A stretch of DNA of 64,000 nt, taken from assembly GCA_013396915.1 (NCBI GenBank), contig VWZL01000430.1, forward strand, positions 62,100 to 126,099, written 5' to 3'. Numbering within the stretch: position 1 is the stretch's first letter; every line of letters begins with the position of its first letter. Below are positions 36,193-48,100 of this stretch, one piece after another. Origin of the DNA: Stercorarius parasiticus (Eukaryota; Chordata; Aves; Charadriiformes; Stercorariidae). The notes under the pieces are model-generated. The model was not told the DNA's origin. It ran no database searches and saw nothing but the letters and a program-made list of their open reading frames with translations. Both the position numbers and the translations under genes were made by a program.

Positions 36193-36575
36193 GTGCAGCC
36201 GTGACTCACCCGGGGAGCAGGGCTGTGAGCTGTGGCTGCACTGGCTCTGCTCGCCCCGTCCTGTGTCTCTTGACCCCCTGTTCCCATGAGTGATGCATGT
36301 TTTCCCTGCAAGTCCCACACAGTGGCCTTGAGCACCACAGGGGCGATTTCTGAATGGACGTTGCCAAAGGGCTGTGGCCTGTGAGCAAGTCAAAGCAACC
36401 CAGGAGGGAGAGAAACACTCAATTTCTAAAATACCACAGGCTGCCCAGAGGACTCGGGGCACAGCAAGCCCTGGGATCTTCCCTGCAATGCGAGAGTGGG
36501 GCTGGGACTGGTGGCCTCTGAATAGCCACAGGCATGGGGCATCTATATGTCTTTGCAGAATGTGAGGAGCAATGT

Positions 36576-36610
36576 GGTCCTTCCTGGGGCTCTGGTCCCT
36601 CCTGGGGCTT
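36576..36610 (+). repeat. 18-bp tandem duplication
   Basis: The unit ggtccttcctggggctct at 36576-36593 is repeated with one or two changes at 36594-36610. Confidence 0.85.
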
Positions 36611-38821
36611 TACAGCAGTTTAGAAATGCTGCAGACCCCTGAAGGAGTCTGCACCCAAGGACAAGGCATCCCATGCTCTGAACAGAGAAATGGAGAAGAG
36701 GTTTGCATTCCCCCGGCAGGTGAAGATCCATCTGGTGTGACCCAGAAGCAGGCTGGGGTCCTTGGGGCAGAAAGTTCTCAAGTCTGCCCCTGTCTGCCCT
36801 CCAGCCTGTTAGTTCAGGCTCGTGCACAAGGTGTGTGGCTAGGGCAGCTACGAGCAGCATCCCAACGAGTGCTGAGCCTCCTGCTCTGACCACACACATC
36901 CCTTTCACTATGAAGTGTGGGGTTTGCTTACAGAAAGCTCCTGGAGGGGACGCCAGCTTTCAGCACAACATTGTTGGCTTGACAAAGGACTCTGCAAGAG
37001 CCCAGAGTACCATGCTGATTGCTCTACTCCATGCCTTTGCACTCAGGGACATGTCCCTGGAGCCCGCTGCCTGGATTCCTCCTGCACCCACAGCCTGAGG
37101 AAAGTACAAGGTGATGCCACCTATTTTCTGGGTAGATGCTACTGTGCCCTCCCCTCGGGCTGCCTGGTAAATCCCAGGGAAGGGAGTTACCGAAGCAGTT
37201 CTTAGCAGAGTCTGGACCATGCCTGTGCTCAATCAATGCATTCACCTGTGTCCCATCTTTTTCCCTGACACCTGAGTCCTGACACTACTCAATCCCCACA
37301 TCCTATGCCCTTTGAATTAAGTAAATAGTCAGGAATCTTTTCAATCTGTGTGTATCTGTGTGTTTGTGCAAAGAGGTTTCACCTCTGGCAGGTCACGATT
37401 CTTTTCCCGTGGTGGTTTTGCACTGACACAGTCCTTCCATGAGAAGCTGCCCAAGTACTTTCCATAGGTGTCATGGTGCCATTTCCAAAATGTCTTTGGG
37501 ACAGATTTGCAAAGCATAAAGTACAGCTGTCAGCAAGGTGTCCCTGTGCCTTTAATGCTCCCACTAGCACAACACTAGACCTGGGTCACAGCCACCTCCC
37601 AAGGAATAGATGACCTGAAAGGTGTCCTCAATCCATCAGATCCTCTGAATTAAGCCCTGCAAAACGAGACTGGTAACAAGGCCAATGAAGGGACACAGTG
37701 TTGTGCAAATATCGCAGGCTTATCTACTTATCTGGATTATGCAACAGGCCTAGAAGAAGTGCTTCCATCCTGTGAACTTCTTTAATGTGTCTTCTGAGCT
37801 TGTAGGAGGTGTTGCAACACTGCTGCTCGCTCCGCTCCAAGGCGTGAGGCATCTACTGGGGAAATTCTTGACTTACCTGCTGGCTCCCAGACAGACGCTG
37901 TCAGCGCCTCTTGCTTAACCCTCACACAGCACTTGCTCACAGGTCAGTGTGTGACTTCCCTGGTTCCAAAGAAGCAAGGGAGGAAGCAGAGCCAGTGCTT
38001 CCAAAAGCAGGTAGGGGCACACGCTCGCCCTGCTTGACCCTCGTCGTGGAGGGAGGACAGGTCCATGTTTTGCTCTCTGAGCTTCCAAGTTGCATTTCTA
38101 ACTTAATTTTGCTGGCAGGAAGCCGAGCAGGACGGCTGTCCTGGGACTACCCGGATGAGGAGCCATAAGCTCTAAAGCATTAAGGTCAGCAAAGCCATTT
38201 ATGTCACAGGGCACAAGTGGCAGAGGCGGTGACCTACGCCCGGCTCTGCCTGGTTGCATCAGTGGAGGCAGTTGGTGGTGGGGGACTCCTTGAAAGGCAG
38301 AGAAAAGCACCACACTATAAGAAATCACCATGCCTCCCCTTTCTCTAATCACCATTGAGGGGAGGGGGTGATTGTGGGGAGGGCACACATGGCCTGGTGC
38401 AGAGCATCGGAGGGGGGGACTAGTGCAGCAATTGGACACAGATTTCCCTTCCTGGCTGTCCTGCCCCTTTCTCTGAGGGGGCAAAGCCACTTTCAGAGCT
38501 CTTGATAGAAGAGGATTTGTCTCCTTCCTGCCCTGCACATTGTGGTGCATTTACACCGATGGCAAAAGCCCTGTTCTGATTGCCCTTCTGCTGTCTGTGA
38601 AGGCAGGCACCCGATGGTCGTGTGATGACCCCTCCAAGAATCTGGCTGTGATTGAAACCCCACTACCCATCCCCCGGGAAGCACATAACTCATTGATCCA
38701 TCCTGCACCCACTGCTGCTGTGGTGTCTCATTCCATTGGTGGTGATATGAAGCCAGAGCATTGCCTCCTGCTGCAGGGAGCAAGAAATTGATGGCATGTA
38801 CATGCGCTTTGCTTCTTCCCA

Positions 38822-38858
38822 TTACAGACAAAAGCAGATGTGTGTTACAGACAAAAGC
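38822..38858 (+). repeat. 14-bp direct repeat, 23-bp period
   Basis: ttacagacaaaagc occurs exactly at 38822-38835 and again at 38845-38858, separated by nine bases. Confidence 0.9.
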
Positions 38859-40711
38859 CCATGGTGTGTTTTGAATCCAAGGGTACACTCCACTCTCCGT
38901 GTCCAGAGCAGGGGCAGCCTGGTTTAACCCCCAGCAGAGGGATCTCCTGTAGCACCCGCCTAGGGAGCAGAGTGCTCATTGCTGGAGATGAGTCCCCCAG
39001 TTTATCTGAGCTGGAGAGTTTGGTTTCCCCATTTGCCCTATGGTTTCTATAAGGTATTTGGGTCGTGGTGAACCACCACTGATCCATATTCATCTCCACT
39101 GCATTGTACCAGTGATTTGAGATGTCACTAAAAGATCATCAGTCGTTAATCAAAAATCTACAGCCGTGACCAGGAATTACTTTGGGATGGGATGCCAGGA
39201 TAGGTCTTCATCTCTTGGACTAGGTGATGATCCAGTCCTCTTTAACTAGGCTGTGACACTGACGAGGAGCATTCAGAGAGGGTCAGCACCTGCCATGCAG
39301 GTGTGGGAGCCCTCAGATGCGGGGCAGAGCCTGTACCCATTGCTTTGCAGGGAGCAGGCTCCTCTGTCAGGCTTTCCCGAGAGCAGGCTCACCAGCAAAG
39401 CATGCCCAGCACTGCTGGGGCAGCGAGCAGCCAGCACTGCCACTGGTTTCCTTGTTATTTCTAATAAATCCGCAGACTCAGTGCTTGCTGCATGCTCTCA
39501 GGGCTCAAGCAGAAGCTTGTTCTCCTGGTTTTCTCCCGTCCCCTGTTCTATCTTCTCCTCCCTGGAGTAGACTTTCCTCTCCTGACCCCTCGTGCCAGAG
39601 CTCTTCATGTTCCTTCCAGCCGCCTTCTCCCCAGAGGAGTTCAGGACACGTGAACTCCTGCAGGAGCAGGGTCTGCGTGTCCCATGCACGCACTGGAGTG
39701 TCTCACAGCAGATGCACGGGGGAAGGAGTCGGGATGTCCAGCTGTTTCCCTGTTTGCCTGGCTCTAATTGACATATTTCTGATGCCTCAAATTGAACTCC
39801 TATCTGTGTCAAACTGCACAAATCCCCCTGAAATAAGCCCTTGGCACTAGAAGCTCTGATTGTCCCCGAACATAAGCTAAATAGGATTTTGTTCAAGTTT
39901 ACCTTAATACAAAGACCAACTGCATCCTGTCAGGCTGGATGGTCTTGGCTTTGCAAGCAGGGAAGAAAAGAATGAGGAAGAACAAAAGTAAAATATTCCT
40001 GAGGGTGGAGAAGATGTGTGAATCCCTCATGTGAAATGTCTTTTAATTAAATCATTGCAACAAGCACATTCTTCACAAACCCCTTGTAAACCTGTGTTGT
40101 TTCCTCTTGTCAAATATTTTATTTAACCAAAGAAAAAAATGTAGATTTGAAAGGACAGGAATTTTTTGCAAGACTGTCACAAATCTGTAGCTAGCAGAGA
40201 AAGAAATGAAAGATGTTATCATCCTTCATTTTGGAGACGCTGCAAGATTTTGGTTATAGAATTCTGATTTATTTTGCTCAGTTTAATGGGTTATTTTATT
40301 TTGAATTTGATACCCATGAATTTTACTATTGTTTGAGGGGACATGCATGCTTATGCCAGAAAGCTGATCCAGGAAATAATTCTTATAGAGAAAGCTCCAA
40401 CATTATGATTTACAGAGAATCTCCAGGCCCATTTTTTGGTTGTTTTTTAGTTTTGGTGGGTTTTCTGTGTTTTGAGTGATTACCCCTGTTCTGAGGGTAG
40501 TTTCGACATTCTTTACTTTAAATAGAGCTGCCAGAATGGGCAAAGCCAGCCTACCTCATGCCGCCAGATTTTGGAAATTCATTTAAATCAGTAGCGCAAA
40601 CCCTGCATCAATTCTGGTGCAAAAAACCAGGATTTGGTGGGGCTGGTTCTGTTGCCACCATGGTGTGTTTCAGGGCTGTGACAAGGGCTCTCAGATCCAC
40701 GCCAGATCCAC

Positions 40712-41531
40712 AGAAGGCTGTGCTGCCATTCATCGAGACCCGGACAGGCTGGAGAGTTGGGCGGAGAGGACCTAATAAAATTCAACAAGGGCAAGTGTAG
40801 GGTGCTGCACATGGGGAGGAATAACCCCATGCACTGGTACAGGTTGGGGCTGACCTGCTGGAGAGCAATGCTGTGGAAAGAGACCTGGGAGTCCTGGTGG
40901 GCAGCGAGTTGCCCATCAGCCAGCAAGGTGCCCCCGTGGCCAAGGTGGCCAATGGTCTCCTGTGGGGCATTAAAAAGAGTGTGGCCAGGAGGTGGAGGGA
41001 AGTCATTCTCCCCCTCTGCTCTGCCCTGATGAGGCCACATCTGCAGTACTGGGTCCAGTTCTGGGCTCCCCAGTTCAAGACAGACAGGGAACTGCTGGAG
41101 AGAGTCCAGCGGAAGGCTATGAAGATGCTGAGGGGGCTGGAGCATCTCTGTGCTGAGGAAAGGATGAGAGCCCTGGGTCTGTTCAGCTGGAGAAGAGCAG
41201 GCTGAGAGGGGATCTCATCAATGCTCAGCAATAGCTAAAGGGTGGGTGTCAGGAGGATGGGGCCAGGCTCTTCTCAGTGGTGCCCAGCAACAGGACAAAG
41301 GGTAACGGGCACAAACTGGAACACGGGAAATTCCATCTGAACATGAGGAAGAACTTCTTTACTGTGAACAGGCTGCCCAGAGAGGTTGTGGAGTCTCCTC
41401 TGGAGATATTCAAAACCTACCTGTCCAGCCCGCTCTGGGTGACCCTGCTTTGGCTGGGGGTTGGACAAGGTGATCTCAAAAGGCCGCTTCCAACTCCCAC
41501 CATTCTGTGATTGATTCTGTGATTCTGTGAT
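40712..41531 (+). mobile_element. CR1 LINE, 5'-truncated, about 820 bp, older subfamily
   Basis: This is the longest CR1 copy in the window. It begins in ORF2 near 'agaaggctgtgctgccatt'. It runs through 'ttcaacaagggcaagtgtag', 'gagacctgggagtcctggtgg', 'gttctgggctccccagttcaa' and 'gctgcccagagaggttgtgg', and ends in ATTCTGTG units (41500-41531). The 3' UTR differs from the copies at 6.2 and 8.7 kb, so it belongs to another subfamily. Compared with the usual order, the short segment between 'ttctttactgtga' and 'acaggctgccc' is missing, which indicates a small internal deletion of roughly 15-20 bp near 41370. No flanking duplication is seen. Confidence 0.96.
40731..41510 (+). pseudogene. CR1 ORF2 C-terminal remnant, multiply frameshifted
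   Basis: Conserved CR1 ORF2 peptides appear in order but in changing frames. They are HRDPDRLESWAERT (from 40731), KFNKGKCRVLHMGRNN (from about 40778, second frame), and ERDLGVLVGSELPISQQ to RELLERVQRKAMKMLRGLEHL and LGLFSW (40873-41205, third frame). [21 protein letters not shown] and [14 protein letters not shown] follow (41277-41510, back in the first frame). At least three frame changes and several stops separate them. In the living element this region follows the reverse-transcriptase core. The catalytic core is not present here, so this is a dead copy. Confidence 0.93.
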
Positions 41532-44438
41532 CCCAGTGTGGTGCCTTTCCCATCGCACCGCGGCAATGGGGAGATTTGCAGGATGGGGTGGACCCCCATA
41601 GGACAGTGTGCTCCCGGGCTGCACAGAGCGGAGCTGCTCTGTACTTGATGGCATTTTCCATTGCTTAATGGCAATATTTAACACAGCTGGGAAGATGAAA
41701 GGGAATTTCCTAAAATACTATCCTGACAGAATGGAGAACTTGGATTTCTCCTTGGTTTTGTCCAACAGAAAGCACCCCCTGAGCAGGAGTTCTTCTGCTG
41801 TTTCTCAGCAGGGTCAGCAACTCCCTGCTGTCACATCCCCGCAGTGGCAGTACATGATGTGATGTCTCTGGTGAGTAACATCATGCAGGGTTTTGGGTTG
41901 GTGGGAGGGATACAAACTGGTCTGCATTGGACACCGTGCCTCCAAATGTAAGGAAGACTCACAGCCTGTTGCAGGACCCCAATTCATCCTCTGCACCAGC
42001 CCAGAGGTATGTCCCTGCCAGCAGCTCCTCCATTGCACCTCAGCCGTGCCGGTCTGCTCAGTGTGGCCCCTGTGTCCCTCCATCCTGCCCAGCAGTCCCA
42101 TGATGGGACAGGTCCCATCACTTCTCCCTGCCATCTCTTCACCTCCTCTATTTATTTGCAGGTCTGTCACTCCCAGCTTGTTCACAGAAAGGCAAATCCC
42201 TTGTTTGTGTTGATTCTTTACCCCTGTGAGTGGAAGTGACCCAGCTCCCATTCCCCTGTGCTCTGCATCTCTCATTTCGTCTCCAGCCTGCTCCAAGACT
42301 GTCCTAAATGATGAGTCCAGCTTGGCCATGGCTGCATGCAAGACTACACAGCCCTGCTCAAACCAGCCCAGTGCTGGGGCGCAGAGGAGACCATGGTCCC
42401 TCCCTGTGTGACGGCACGTGGGGCTGCTCGCTGACACCCTGGCATGTCCACAAACCCTAATGATGGCAAGCCTGGTGCAGCAGCTGAGGATCCATCAAGG
42501 TGCTTCTGCACGTTTCCCCTGCCCTCCCACCCCCTTGGCATGCACTCACCCCTACCGGTGGTTGCAGCTGGCCAGGAGGGAGGTTATATATAGACAGACT
42601 GGATAAAGAAGCTGAGCACAGATTAACCGGACAGGCCCGATACCAGGTAATCTGCCCGTGCCCTACAGCTTGCACCGCTATGGCCAGGTTGGGGTATGCA
42701 TAATGCTCCAGTGCTTCTTATAGCCAAGACATGCCAAGACTTGGAGATGCCTCGGCCACTCAGTATATCCCCATGGTGGGCCTGGGTTTTCCTTTTTTCT
42801 TCATGTGCCATTTGGTCCCTGTGAGCGGACAGAGCTGTGTGACCCTGGGGTAGAAAGTCCTTCTGGCAGAGAAGGTGATGGGGGATGCCCTGTTTCACCT
42901 GGACAGCCTGGGGCACGTGGAGCTCTAGCTGAGCATCCCTGCTCCTGTCTGGAGAGGCTGGCTAAAGGAAAGTTGTCAAATGGCCAAAAGGCTTGGGGCA
43001 AAGCAGCAGTTGCCTTGTGCTTCTCCTCTGAGCTTGTGCCCTGTGGTGTGAAGAGGATCTCTGCTGTCAACAATATATCTTAGGGTCTGTGCAAGATGAA
43101 AGGGTAGGAGAGGCACAGGTTGGGCAGTGCGTGCAGGCACTTTCCTCTCCCGTAATGTCTGGGATCAGATTCAGTTTTTGATCAAGACACCTACATCCAC
43201 GGGTCAGGGTGGGTGTCTCCCATCAGCAGGTGTCCAGGCTTCAGAAATAGGTGTGGGAGAGCTCTTTAGTGCAGAGCCAGCAGAGACACAAGAGAAGGTC
43301 AGCTCACCCCAGAGCTGGCACCTGCAGCCTCCTCCTAAACTCCACTGACTGGTGAAGACACCTCATGAGTGTCTTAGTATCAGACAGAACCCTGGCCTTA
43401 ACAGGTCCAACAGATGAGCTGGATTCTCCTATGGTTTGTAAAGGGACCCTCAGCTGATGTGGTCCTCCCATGGTGAGATGAATCTCACAGCAGGGGTTTC
43501 CAGGGGATGTCTGGATCAAATCAGAGGCTGAATCAGTTTAATCCTTGGTACAGCAAACACAGTTGGCAATCAGGTATGGTCTGACTAGCACGGCATGTAC
43601 TGCACGCTCCTGCACATGGCACTTGGTCCTGGTTACAGGGTTGAAGGAGTCCCAGGGCTGCTCAGCCCCAGAAGGGAGTGAGCTTGCTGGATACCGGTGC
43701 AGCCATTTATGCAGCCCTTCTTCTTCCCCACAGCATCTTCCCTGATGCTTTGACAGGGCCTTTGCTGGACTTGTCTGGTGGATTAATAATCCCTTTCTCT
43801 GTAATCAGCAGATTGCATAATTACCCCATTTCTTAATCAGTTACAGAAGTTTGCAAATTCCTTCAACAAACAACTCCACAGGCACACCCCCCACTCTCCC
43901 CTCAACCCCGTCCAACCCCAGGTCCTTCCTCCAGCTTTTCTTAGCCTGAGCTGCCGGGCTGCCTGGTGTCAGTGTCTCCTATGTGTTAAAACAGAGCTGA
44001 AAACACATTGCATGCCTTTTGAAGAGTTTGCTGTTTGTGAGCTTTGGCTTCCAGGCCTGATTTGCCTTGGCCCTGGCTCTTGGATTTCCTTTCACGCTCA
44101 TACAAACAGGTGAGTTTTTACACTGGATGGCAACAACAGCAGCCCACGGGGAGCTGTGTGGCTTCTCTCTGCTGTTGGTGCTGGGCTGCCTTCAGCCCAG
44201 GAGTCCTGCAAAGCCAGTGCATGGCTTAATTGCTCAAAATCCCTGGGAATATTCCCAGCTCCTCAATTTTGAACCTCCTAGGTAGTGATGTGTTAGCACT
44301 CAGGATAACGATGCAGCCCCGAAACTGTCAGAAGGAGGGGGAAGATGTTTGAAGAAGAGCTCATAGCTGCTGTAGCTGCCCTTGATACTGAAGCGTGGGT
44401 GCAAATAAGGGCTGTGAAGAAAACTGCAGGTGTGTTGA
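41532..44438. other. unique sequence, no gene seen
   Basis: No supportable gene, RNA gene or further mobile element. The longest frame (minus strand, 41814-42437, 207 codons) has no recognisable domain. A TATA-like ttatatata lies near 42584-42592 without a recognisable transcript downstream. Confidence 0.55.
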
Positions 44439-44443
44439 GAGAG
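44439..44443. repeat. left target-site duplication (imperfect)
   Basis: gagag directly precedes the LTR, and gagtg (45161-45165) directly follows it. The match is four of five, which suggests one substitution since insertion. Confidence 0.5.
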
Positions 44444-44776
44444 TGTCCTGGTTTGAGGTAAAACAGAACCAACTTTTTGTTCAGTAATTTTACTTTTTAG
44501 CTAGGCCTCTTCTAACTCTCTGAAATTAACAGCATATTGTGCCGAAAACTGTTCGTTCTCAGAGTGATAAGACCGATGTTACTGCCAAAGAATGGTACGC
44601 GGAGAGGCTCTTGCTTATACTTATTGCTATAACAACCAAGGTCAGCTAATGTCGTTATTTGCCCCATTGGAGGGTTGAAGAGCATAGAGGAGTCCCACCT
44701 GCGGGGAGGAGCGGACAGGACAGGTGACCAAAAATTGACCAACAGGGGTATTCCATCCCATCTTCCCCATGCTCAC

Positions 44777-44784
44777 TATAAAAG
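44777..44784 (+). promoter_or_regulatory. LTR TATA box
   Basis: TATAAAAG inside the LTR. Transcription would be expected to start about 25-30 bp downstream, near 44805-44815, marking the U3/R border. Confidence 0.75.
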
Positions 44785-45035
44785 CTGTGGGATCAAAGGG
44801 TCAACTCTCTTTCTTCAATGTCTGACATCTGAGGAGGACCCTGTCTGTTCATCTGCCTTTGATCCCGATCCATGTGTTCCAGACTCCAACTCTGGAACCC
44901 AGTTCCCACCCGTTGCTGAGTCCAGTCTGGGACTTCCCCAGTGCCTGCTGGTGATGTCATTCTGGGAGCTTAATGCGGTTTTGTATATACTGTATCTATT
45001 TTATTATTTTCTTTTTATTTTATTATTAATATTTC

Positions 45036-45041
45036 ATTAAA
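45036..45041 (+). terminator. LTR polyadenylation signal
   Basis: ATTAAA, the common variant of AATAAA, lies in the AT-rich part of the LTR downstream of the TATA box and before the pyrimidine-rich stretch at 45068-45095. That is the expected position for the R/U5 boundary. Confidence 0.6.
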
Positions 45042-45160
45042 GTAGTTTAGTTCCTTCTAAACTCATAAATCTCTTTATCTCTCCTCCTCCTCTCTGTGTG
45101 CGAGAGATGGGGGAGAGCATCTGTCACCTGCTGTTGGCCAATTTGGCCAAAACCATGACA

Positions 45161-45165
45161 GAGTG
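45161..45165. repeat. right target-site duplication (imperfect)
   Basis: gagtg directly follows the LTR end. It pairs with gagag at 44439-44443 at four of five positions. Confidence 0.5.
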
Positions 45166-48100
45166 ATGCAGGTTCCTTGAGAGTTACTAAATAGTGTGGC
45201 CGTCCTGCGAACAACAAGGTGTTTTAAGCTTGAGAGAAGTCAGGAGATCTGCAAGGGCAGAGAGACTTGAGTGGGGAAGAGAAAGTCCCTTGCACACTTA
45301 CATCAAGTGCCAGCATGAGCCAGAGAAAGAAAATGGATGAAACAGAAGTGATGGGAAAAGGGAGGAGATGTTCAAGGATCATGCTCCTGCAGGCAGTGTC
45401 CAGGAGGTGTGTGGCTGCTAGAGCTACAGGCTGGGATATCTGCCAGAAAGCAGTCTGGGCAGTAACCAGGAACGGTCTTGGCTCTACAGCTGCATTGTGT
45501 CATTGTATGTGCATTTTTCTATTTTTTTTAACTTTGTTTTCAACTTTGTAATCAAAGGCTTACCTTTGTACAATACCTTGCACGCTCTCAGATTCAGTGT
45601 GTGGTGGGAGAAGGGAAAGTAGATGAAGCCGAAAATACAAAGTCCCATCTTTCTTCGAAAGGAGTGGACCAATGCAGAGGGAAATGTGCACGCAGCACCC
45701 CGGATGAGCAGTTTAGGGTGGATCTGGGGACCAGAGTTTGGACGCTATGTCTTGCCAAGCTGTAAAGGCCATATATTTTAATTACTGTGGTATGGGGAAG
45801 TCTGGTCCTGGCTGGGCCCTGTGGCATGAGCAGGCATGGCTCATCTGGTCTCAGGGAGCTGGCAGCATGGTCCTCTCTGTGAGCAAAAAGCCCTGTGTCC
45901 TTCCTTCTGCCATCACCCATGACTTTTATCAGACTTGCTTAGGATTGCTAAATAACATTTCTGGTTGCTGACAGCTGGAGGTGCACGGGGAAGCACAAAG
46001 ACTGTGCATCCTGCTCCAGGCCTCCAAGCTGGCTCTGAGCATGCACTGCCTGCTCCATTAAATGGACTGCTGGAGGGAGATCCTTGTCTTCTCAGACTGG
46101 TGGTTCCTTTTGTGATCACTGCCTACCTAAGAAATTACTATCAGATGATAAAATCAAAAACTATATTCAAATGTGAAGAACTCTGGGATGCCATGAACTG
46201 GGAACTTCCAACCTGAGGTTTAAAACAGATTGCAACAATCAAATTGCAAGTTTGTTCTGAGAAATCCTAGTCTGTGACTTTGCAGGTTTGCTCTGCTGTG
46301 ACAGATATTCAGAAACAGTTGCTAAATGCAGTGACAAAAATAAGATTTTGACTATTTTTGACTCTTGTTTGCCTTGCTGACTCAACACAGCTACCACTGT
46401 GGGTGCCAGATTATATTCTTGCACATACAATAGCAATGCAGTTATGACCTACATTCTGGTTGCAGAGCCTCTGTCATTGACTGAGGATGACTCAGAACCC
46501 ACTTATTTTGATTTTTTATGTACAATTTGCCTTTTACTCATTAATTTAAAGAGTGCACTCACCTAATTTGGGCTTGGAAAATGCACTTTGACAAAGACTC
46601 TTCAGAGGGACAGTGAAACATGGTTGCCTCGTTTCTTTTTAAGGTGGGTGTGAAAAGTCACGGCGCTAAGATATCCAGTCACTTTTGAAGCTCCTGGTGC
46701 ACATGACTAATTGCATCTCAGCTAAAAAAAAGGCAGGATAGGTAAATCCATCTGCAGCTAAGTCATAAACAGCCCTTCTCAAGAAATTGCTTGTCCAGAC
46801 TCTGTGGGGAAAAAGCCTATTGAGTCATCAACCTTCCTAGACATTGGGAATAGATTACTAAGGCTTTGAAAAAACAGAAGAAAGGCCAAATTGATCATAT
46901 TTTGGAGGTGAGATGTGAAGCATCCAGGACAACTCCCTTCTTCAGCATTTGAAGTAAAGGTCTAGGGTTTTTTATTTATCTGGGAGCTAGAGAAGAGCTG
47001 AGCACGGGGCAGTTGGTTATTGTCAGACATCCAGGTCCTGCAGACAGCGGGGAAGTGATCACTAGCAAGGATTCCCAAAAAAATATTTTGCAGTTTTTTC
47101 TTTACCTCTCTTCTGGAAGTGGAGAAGCCACAGAGGCATTGGCTGCATGCACAGCTTAGGACAGCTGGGTGGGCAGATGATGTCTCCAAGTACCCACAAC
47201 TGTCCTCACTGCCCCATGGGTGTGAGATGGTCCTGGGGCACAACCAGGCTTTGTGACTGCAGACTGACAAGCTCAGACACCGGCAGTGCCAGGCAGGGGC
47301 CCTCTCCATTGCCACTCTCCCCAGAAGCAGTCAGCCCAAAGCGAATCATGTCTGCCCTTTCACTCAGCAGCTGCACTGGCTTTTACAGATTAAGGGCGAG
47401 ACATCAGGAACGGAAGTGATGAGACAAGAGCTGAGTCCAGCTCTTTAAGTGACACCACCCACAAAGCCTTCAGGGTAGAGATCCATGCCCTGGACCTCTA
47501 GTCACCAGAAGTCCATGAACATCTCAGGTGCTACATTTATGCCCACAATGGGGTTGCAAAGACTGTGAGACAGTGGAAAGCTGCATTTTGCTATGAAAGA
47601 CTTGTCACCAGACATAACAGCCTGGGTTAGCAGAGCAGGGGCAGATGCTAGAGCCTGTATTTCTTTCTAGTGCCTGTTCCAGCCAGCAGACATCATCTCC
47701 TGGGTATGTATCTGCTCCTGGTGTGTAGCTAGAGATGATACTGGATCACCCTGGGCTGGCAGAGCAGCCCTGGGAGGAGGCTTAGCAGGGGATCACAGTG
47801 CTTTACTGCATTGTTGTGGCAACACAAGTGCCAGTTCGTGGGAAGAGTGGTGAAAGTGGCTCCTGAGAACATGCTGCTTGTGTGTGCTGCTGTTGGGAGA
47901 TGTGCTTTTTTTCCACTGTGTATGAGTACGTAACCCGGCTCTCAGCCTCCTCTGACAATAGCGCTTTGTTTCCCTTAACCAACATCACTTTTTAAATGAT
48001 GCAAATAATTTTAGTGCATCCAAACAGGAAGTGGCTGAGTGTCTGGGTGTCTGAATCAACATCCTGGAGGCTGGGCCTTTTCTATCAGCACAATTACTAA

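Larger units (their letters stand above)
33021..40711. other. unique sequence, no gene seen
   Basis: No supportable gene. The longest frame (minus strand, 35722-36462, 246 codons) is rich in Arg, Pro, Ser and Gly, has no recognisable domain, and faces other open frames on the plus strand. A TATA-like site at 36185, a short tandem duplication at 36576 and a spaced repeat at 38822 are listed separately. A CR1-like 'cttggactaggtgatgatcc' lies near 39216 but is too short to assign. Confidence 0.55.
44444..45160 (+). mobile_element. solo LTR of an avian endogenous retrovirus, 717 bp
   Basis: The element starts TGTCCTGGTTT and ends AAACCATGACA. These form an 11-bp terminal inverted repeat with one mismatch and the canonical TG...CA ends. 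A TATA box (44777) and a polyadenylation signal (45036) lie in the expected order on the plus strand, defining U3, R and U5. There is no internal retroviral sequence or second LTR, so this is a solo LTR left by recombination between the two LTRs of a provirus. The start and overall layout resemble abundant avian ERV LTRs. A 5-bp duplication would suit ERVL-like families, but class is not certain. The frame of 121 codons inside (44675-45040) is not a viral gene. Confidence 0.92.

Noticed and set aside
35722..36462. 246-codon open frame, minus strand
   Set aside because: The composition is Arg/Pro/Ser/Gly-rich without a domain. Frames are open on the opposite strand over the same bases, as expected for stop-poor DNA.
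39205..39260. CR1-like 'cttggactaggtgatgatcc' segment
   Set aside because: Only about 35 bp recall a CR1 3' end, with no supporting upstream block or tail. It is too little to call.
42584..42592. TATA-like ttatatata
   Set aside because: There is no transcript, CpG cluster or exon near it, and such strings are frequent by chance in 64 kb.
44675..45040. 121-codon frame inside the LTR
   Set aside because: It spans U3, R and U5 of a solo LTR, where no retroviral gene is expected, and it shows no viral domain.
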